From Candidatus Gordonibacter avicola (lineage in GTDB: Bacteria; Actinomycetota; Coriobacteriia; Coriobacteriales; Eggerthellaceae): a DNA stretch of 36,705 nucleotides. The notes under the pieces were generated by a model. It saw only the letters and a program-made list of their open reading frames with translations. It ran no database searches and was not told where the DNA came from. Positions 33,681-36,705 of the stretch are shown here, in pieces (the stretch's first letter is position 1; every line of letters begins with the position of its first letter). Where the stretch lies: assembly GCA_019113915.1 (NCBI GenBank), contig DXGM01000007.1:1-36705 (forward strand). The letters run 5' to 3'. The translations under genes and the position numbers were made by a program.

Positions 33681-35948
33681 ATGAGCGAAACTCGTCAGAC
33701 GACGACCGTCGCGCCCGCGGCCGACGCCGGTCCCGTCGGCTCGGTCAGCCGGCCAAGCTTCAAGCGGACGCTGACGTTCTTCGGGTTCTTCGCCATCACG
33801 GCTTCGATGGTGATGACGGTCTATGAGTACCCGTCGTTTGCATCGTCGGGGTTCCAGCTGGTGTTCTTCCTGATCATCGGCGGTGTTTTGTGGTTTCTCC
33901 CCGTAGCGCTCTGCGCGGCGGAAATGGCGACTGTCAAGGGATGGGAGTCGGGCGGCATCTTCGCCTGGGTCGGCAATACGCTCGGCCGCCGGTGGGGCTT
34001 CGCCGCGCTGTTCTTCCAGTGGTTCCAGATCACGGTCGGCTTCGTCACGATGGCGTTCTTCATCCTGGCGGCGTTTGCCTACGTGGTGAAATGGGACGCG
34101 CTGTACAGCAACCCGCTCGTCATGTTCTTCGGCGTGGCGGCCATCGTGTGGCTGCTCACGCTCACGCAGCTGGGCGGCACGAAGTACACGGCCCGCATCT
34201 CGAAGGTCGGTTTCGTGGGCGGCATCATCGTGCCCGTTATCGTGCTGCTGGTGGGTCTGCTCATCTACTTCGCCACCGGCGGCGTTTCGCAGATCACGAT
34301 GGATCCGGCCACCTTCGTGCCCGACTTCGGGAAGGTGGACACGCTCGTGATCTTCGCGTCCTTCATCTTGGCGTACATGGGCGTCGAGGCATCGGCATCC
34401 CACGTCAACGAGCTGAAGAACCCGAACCGCAACTATCCGCTCGCCATGATCGTGCTGGCCATCCTCACCATCGCGCTCGACGCGCTGGGCGGGCTGGCCG
34501 TTGCGACCACGCTGCCGCAGACCGTGCTCGACAGCAACCTATCGTTCGGCGTCATCGAGGCGTTCCGTGCCATCTACGTGACGCACATCAGCCCGGCGCT
34601 CAGCTGGATCGTGTTCGTGGTGGCGCTGCTGCTGGCACTCGGCGTTTTGGCCGAGATCTCCGCGTGGATCGTGGGCCCGTCGCGCGCGCTGCTCGACACG
34701 GCGCACGACGGCATCCTGCCGCCCACGTTCAAGAAGGTCAACAAGAACGGCGTGTCGGTGAAGACCGTTGTCATCCAGGCCATCATCGTGACGGCATGGG
34801 ACGCCGTGCTGTGCGGCTCGATCGCGCTCTCGGGCGGTTCCAGCTCGTCGGTGGGCTACCTGACGGCCATCGGCCTGACGGTGGTCATCTACCTGGTGGG
34901 CTATGTGCTGTTCTTCCTCGGGTACTTCGTGCTCGTGTTGAAGAAGAAGAATCTGCAGCGCTCGTTCCAGCTGCCCGGCGGCACACCGTTCAAGCTGATC
35001 GTTGCAGGTGTGGGCCTGGTCATGACCGTGGCCACGCTCATCATCTCGTTCTTCCCCTCGTCTAACCTGGACGCCCAGTCCAACGCCGTGTACCAGGCAA
35101 CGTTGGGCGTGAGCTTCGTGGTATCCGTCGCGCTGCCGTTCATCATCTATGCGCTGCGCCATCGCTGGAGCGGCCCCGATACGGCCGTGCCGGTAGGCGC
35201 TGCCGCAGGCGCAGGCGGTGCTGCCGCGGTTGCGGGCAGGACGCGCGCGGGTGCCGGTGCCATGAACGCAGCCGAGCTCGATGCGGATGCGCATCCCTCT
35301 TCGCCGACGACAGCCGATCCCCGGGTGGGTGCCTCGCCTGCGGCTACGTCGAGCACTCAACAGAAAGGCGGTCAACGTATGAATAAACGTACCCGTTCCC
35401 AAGCGAGCCTCCATCAAAGCGGGCTCACGGCCGGAGGCATGGGCTTCGGCGGCATGGGCAGCTTCGGTAGCGTGACCACGCGCCCGGCAACCCCGCCGCG
35501 CGACGACGCCCCCACCGGCGCTGCATCGCAGGAAGGCATGCCCCAGGGCATCGCCACCGACCATGAGCACGAGGTCGACGTGGCGCGCGAGCCCATCGCG
35601 GCCCCCTCGCCCGGCGCGCTCGATGACTTCGCCGACAACCCGCCGGCCGAGCGCCTGCGCGAGACGGGCTCGCTGTGGCCCGAAGGCGAAGGCGGCCAGG
35701 GCGGCCAGGGCGACCGCGCCGCAACCGGCCAGGCTGGCAGCGCTCCGACGTCTGCCGCGGGCGGCAGCGCCCCCAAGGACGCCGCCGACGTGCGCGACAA
35801 CCTGATCGACCGCGAGGCCGAAGGCGATCCGTCGCTGCGTGCCAGCGTCACCGAAGGCGTGGTGGGGCAGGGGCTGACGAACGCCGACCCCGACACGTCC
35901 GATCCGCAGCGCGAAACGGGCCCGGATACCAACCATCCCGCCCGCTAG
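33681..35948 (+). CDS. gadC: GadC-type glutamate/GABA antiporter with long disordered tail
   Basis: A 755-residue APC-family carrier that takes up glutamate and exports GABA, removing cytoplasmic protons together with glutamate decarboxylase. Residues 25-495 hold about twelve helices and match E. coli GadC closely in the second half (LAEISAWIVGPSRALL, KKVNKNGVSV, LTVVIYLVGYVLFFLGY, FQLPGGTPFKLIVA). Residues 497-755 form a Gly/Ala/Pro/Asp-rich tail not found in E. coli GadC, whose C-plug is only about 35 residues. Within this tail Met567 (35379) is preceded by GAAAGGCGG at good spacing and starts a basic segment (MNKRTRSQASLHQSG), so a separate 189-residue product is possible. The start at 33681 follows AAAGGAG; GTG 33675 is an alternative. 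gadB follows. Confidence 0.9.
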   Translation: MSETRQTTTVAPAADAGPVGSVSRPSFKRTLTFFGFFAITASMVMTVYEYPSFASSGFQLVFFLIIGGVLWFLPVALCAAEMATVKGWESGGIFAWVGNTLGRRWGFAALFFQWFQITVGFVTMAFFILAAFAYVVKWDALYSNPLVMFFGVAAIVWLLTLTQLGGTKYTARISKVGFVGGIIVPVIVLLVGLLIYFATGGVSQITMDPATFVPDFGKVDTLVIFASFILAYMGVEASASHVNELKNPNRNYPLAMIVLAILTIALDALGGLAVATTLPQTVLDSNLSFGVIEAFRAIYVTHISPALSWIVFVVALLLALGVLAEISAWIVGPSRALLDTAHDGILPPTFKKVNKNGVSVKTVVIQAIIVTAWDAVLCGSIALSGGSSSSVGYLTAIGLTVVIYLVGYVLFFLGYFVLVLKKKNLQRSFQLPGGTPFKLIVAGVGLVMTVATLIISFFPSSNLDAQSNAVYQATLGVSFVVSVALPFIIYALRHRWSGPDTAVPVGAAAGAGGAAAVAGRTRAGAGAMNAAELDADAHPSSPTTADPRVGASPAATSSTQQKGGQRMNKRTRSQASLHQSGLTAGGMGFGGMGSFGSVTTRPATPPRDDAPTGAASQEGMPQGIATDHEHEVDVAREPIAAPSPGALDDFADNPPAERLRETGSLWPEGEGGQGGQGDRAATGQAGSAPTSAAGGSAPKDAADVRDNLIDREAEGDPSLRASVTEGVVGQGLTNADPDTSDPQRETGPDTNHPAR

Positions 35949-35958
35949 CGCCCGACTT

Positions 35959-35999
35959 CCCGTGCTGCGGCCGCCGCATTTCGACGGCCGCAGCACGGG
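35959..35999. terminator. Strong hairpin between gadC and gadB
   Basis: CCCGTGCTGCGGCCG (35959-35973) pairs with CGGCCGCAGCACGGG (35985-35999): 15 perfect pairs, 11-base loop, ten bases after gadC. No T-tract follows on the plus strand (GCTTTCC). It may be a partial terminator or an mRNA-stability element setting the gadC:gadB ratio. Confidence 0.65.
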
Positions 36000-36049
36000 G
36001 CTTTCCCCAACCCCGGTTCCAAACCAATCGATATACAGGAGGTTCCCCC

Positions 36050-36705
36050 ATGGAACAATCAAGCACCAGCAAAGTCCTCGATAGCATGGACGAGGGCACG
36101 AAGTACCTCACCCCCATCTTCGGCTCCGAATCGTCCGATGCGCAGATGCCGCGTCTGAAGATGAACGACAGCCCGGTCGAGCCGCGCATCGCGTACGAGA
36201 TGATCAAGGAGTACCTGTCCATCGAGGGCAACGCCACGCAGAACCTGACCACGTTCTGCCAGACCTACATGGAGCCCATGGCCACGAAGATCATGGCCGA
36301 GACGATGGAGAAGAACGCCATCGACAAGGATGAGTACCCCATGACGGCCGACCTGGAGAACCGCTGCGTCGCCATGATCGGCGACTTGTGGCACGCGAAT
36401 CCCGACGAGGAGCCCATGGGCACGTCCACGGTGGGTTCGTCCGAGGCGTGCATGCTGGGCGGCCTGGCCATGCTCTTCCGCTGGAAGAAGCTCGCGAAGG
36501 ACGCCGGCATCGACATCTATACGGCCCAGCGCCCCAACCTGGTCATTTCCGCCGGCTACCAGGTATGCTGGGAGAAGTTCTGCCGTTACTGGGACATCGA
36601 GATGCGCCTCGTGCCGCTTGAGAAGGACCATCTGTCGCTGAACATGGACACGGTCATGGACTACGTGGATGACCATACCATCGGCATCACGGCCATCCTG
36701 GGCAT
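36050..36705 (+). CDS. gadB: Glutamate decarboxylase, N-terminal part (runs off window)
   Basis: The first 218 residues of a PLP-dependent glutamate decarboxylase that converts glutamate to GABA and CO2, consuming a proton. Blocks match E. coli GadA/GadB: YLSIEGNATQNLTTFCQTY, DKDEYPMTADLENRCVAMI, DLWHA, GTSTVGSSEACMLGGLAM, the AGYQVCWEKFCRYWD region and TIGITAILG. The PLP-binding lysine lies beyond the right edge. The start at 36050 follows AGGAGG at ideal spacing. It is paired with gadC upstream as an acid-resistance unit; the C-terminal pH-sensing tail cannot be judged from this window. Confidence 0.95.
   Translation, partial: MEQSSTSKVLDSMDEGTKYLTPIFGSESSDAQMPRLKMNDSPVEPRIAYEMIKEYLSIEGNATQNLTTFCQTYMEPMATKIMAETMEKNAIDKDEYPMTADLENRCVAMIGDLWHANPDEEPMGTSTVGSSEACMLGGLAMLFRWKKLAKDAGIDIYTAQRPNLVISAGYQVCWEKFCRYWDIEMRLVPLEKDHLSLNMDTVMDYVDDHTIGITAILG

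Overview
The window is GC-rich DNA from what is most likely a gut member of the Eggerthellaceae (Coriobacteriia, Actinomycetota). The grounds are the high GC, a twin-arginine flavoprotein next to a membrane-anchored LuxR-type regulator, a DMSO-reductase-type operon remnant, a type III glutamine synthetase and Coriobacteriia-style membrane proteins. This is inference; no rRNA or other taxonomic marker was seen, and no tRNA, CRISPR array, insertion sequence or phage gene.

Layout. 1-2594: divergent metA (minus strand, running off the left edge) and metY, together an O-acetylhomoserine route to homocysteine. 2769-5415: a small unknown protein, a ZIP metal transporter and a membrane protein with a Cys-rich tail. 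5492-7270: the C-terminal half of a dmsA-like molybdoenzyme gene, broken by truncation and a frameshift, followed by an intact dmsB-like iron-sulfur subunit. 7403-10845: a 12-helix LuxR-type regulator divergent from an exported FAD reductase. 11027-12202: the rplM-rpsI ribosomal operon with its promoter, a structured leader and a terminator. 12211-13693: an AbiE-type toxin-antitoxin/abortive-infection module of lower GC, with a near-perfect inverted-repeat operator and a frameshifted toxin gene. 13768-18024: an enolase-superfamily enzyme, a lipoprotein and glnN.

18141-24296: a histidine kinase/response regulator pair divergent from a VTC-type polyphosphate polymerase, a DUF4956 membrane protein and a beta-helical carbohydrate-binding lipoprotein. 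Tandem 11-bp-spaced boxes between them probably bind the regulator. Two palindromic repeat elements lie inside the coding sequence of the lipoprotein, ahead of its signal peptide. 24476-27712: a polar amino acid ABC importer whose permease carries an extra N-terminal secreted domain.

28140-36705: an arginine amidinotransferase (AGAT-type, triad conserved), a DMT transporter with a large unknown C-terminal domain, an MHS-family symporter, a TetR regulator, a GadC-type glutamate/GABA antiporter with a 259-residue tail, and the start of glutamate decarboxylase gadB. The last two form an acid-resistance pair. Whether the amidinotransferase, transporters and Gad genes share one guanidino/GABA pathway is an open and interesting question.

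The most notable items are the in-frame palindromic elements, the AGAT-transporter-Gad neighbourhood, the broken AbiE pair, the GadC tail with its own internal start site, and the remnant DMSO-reductase operon.
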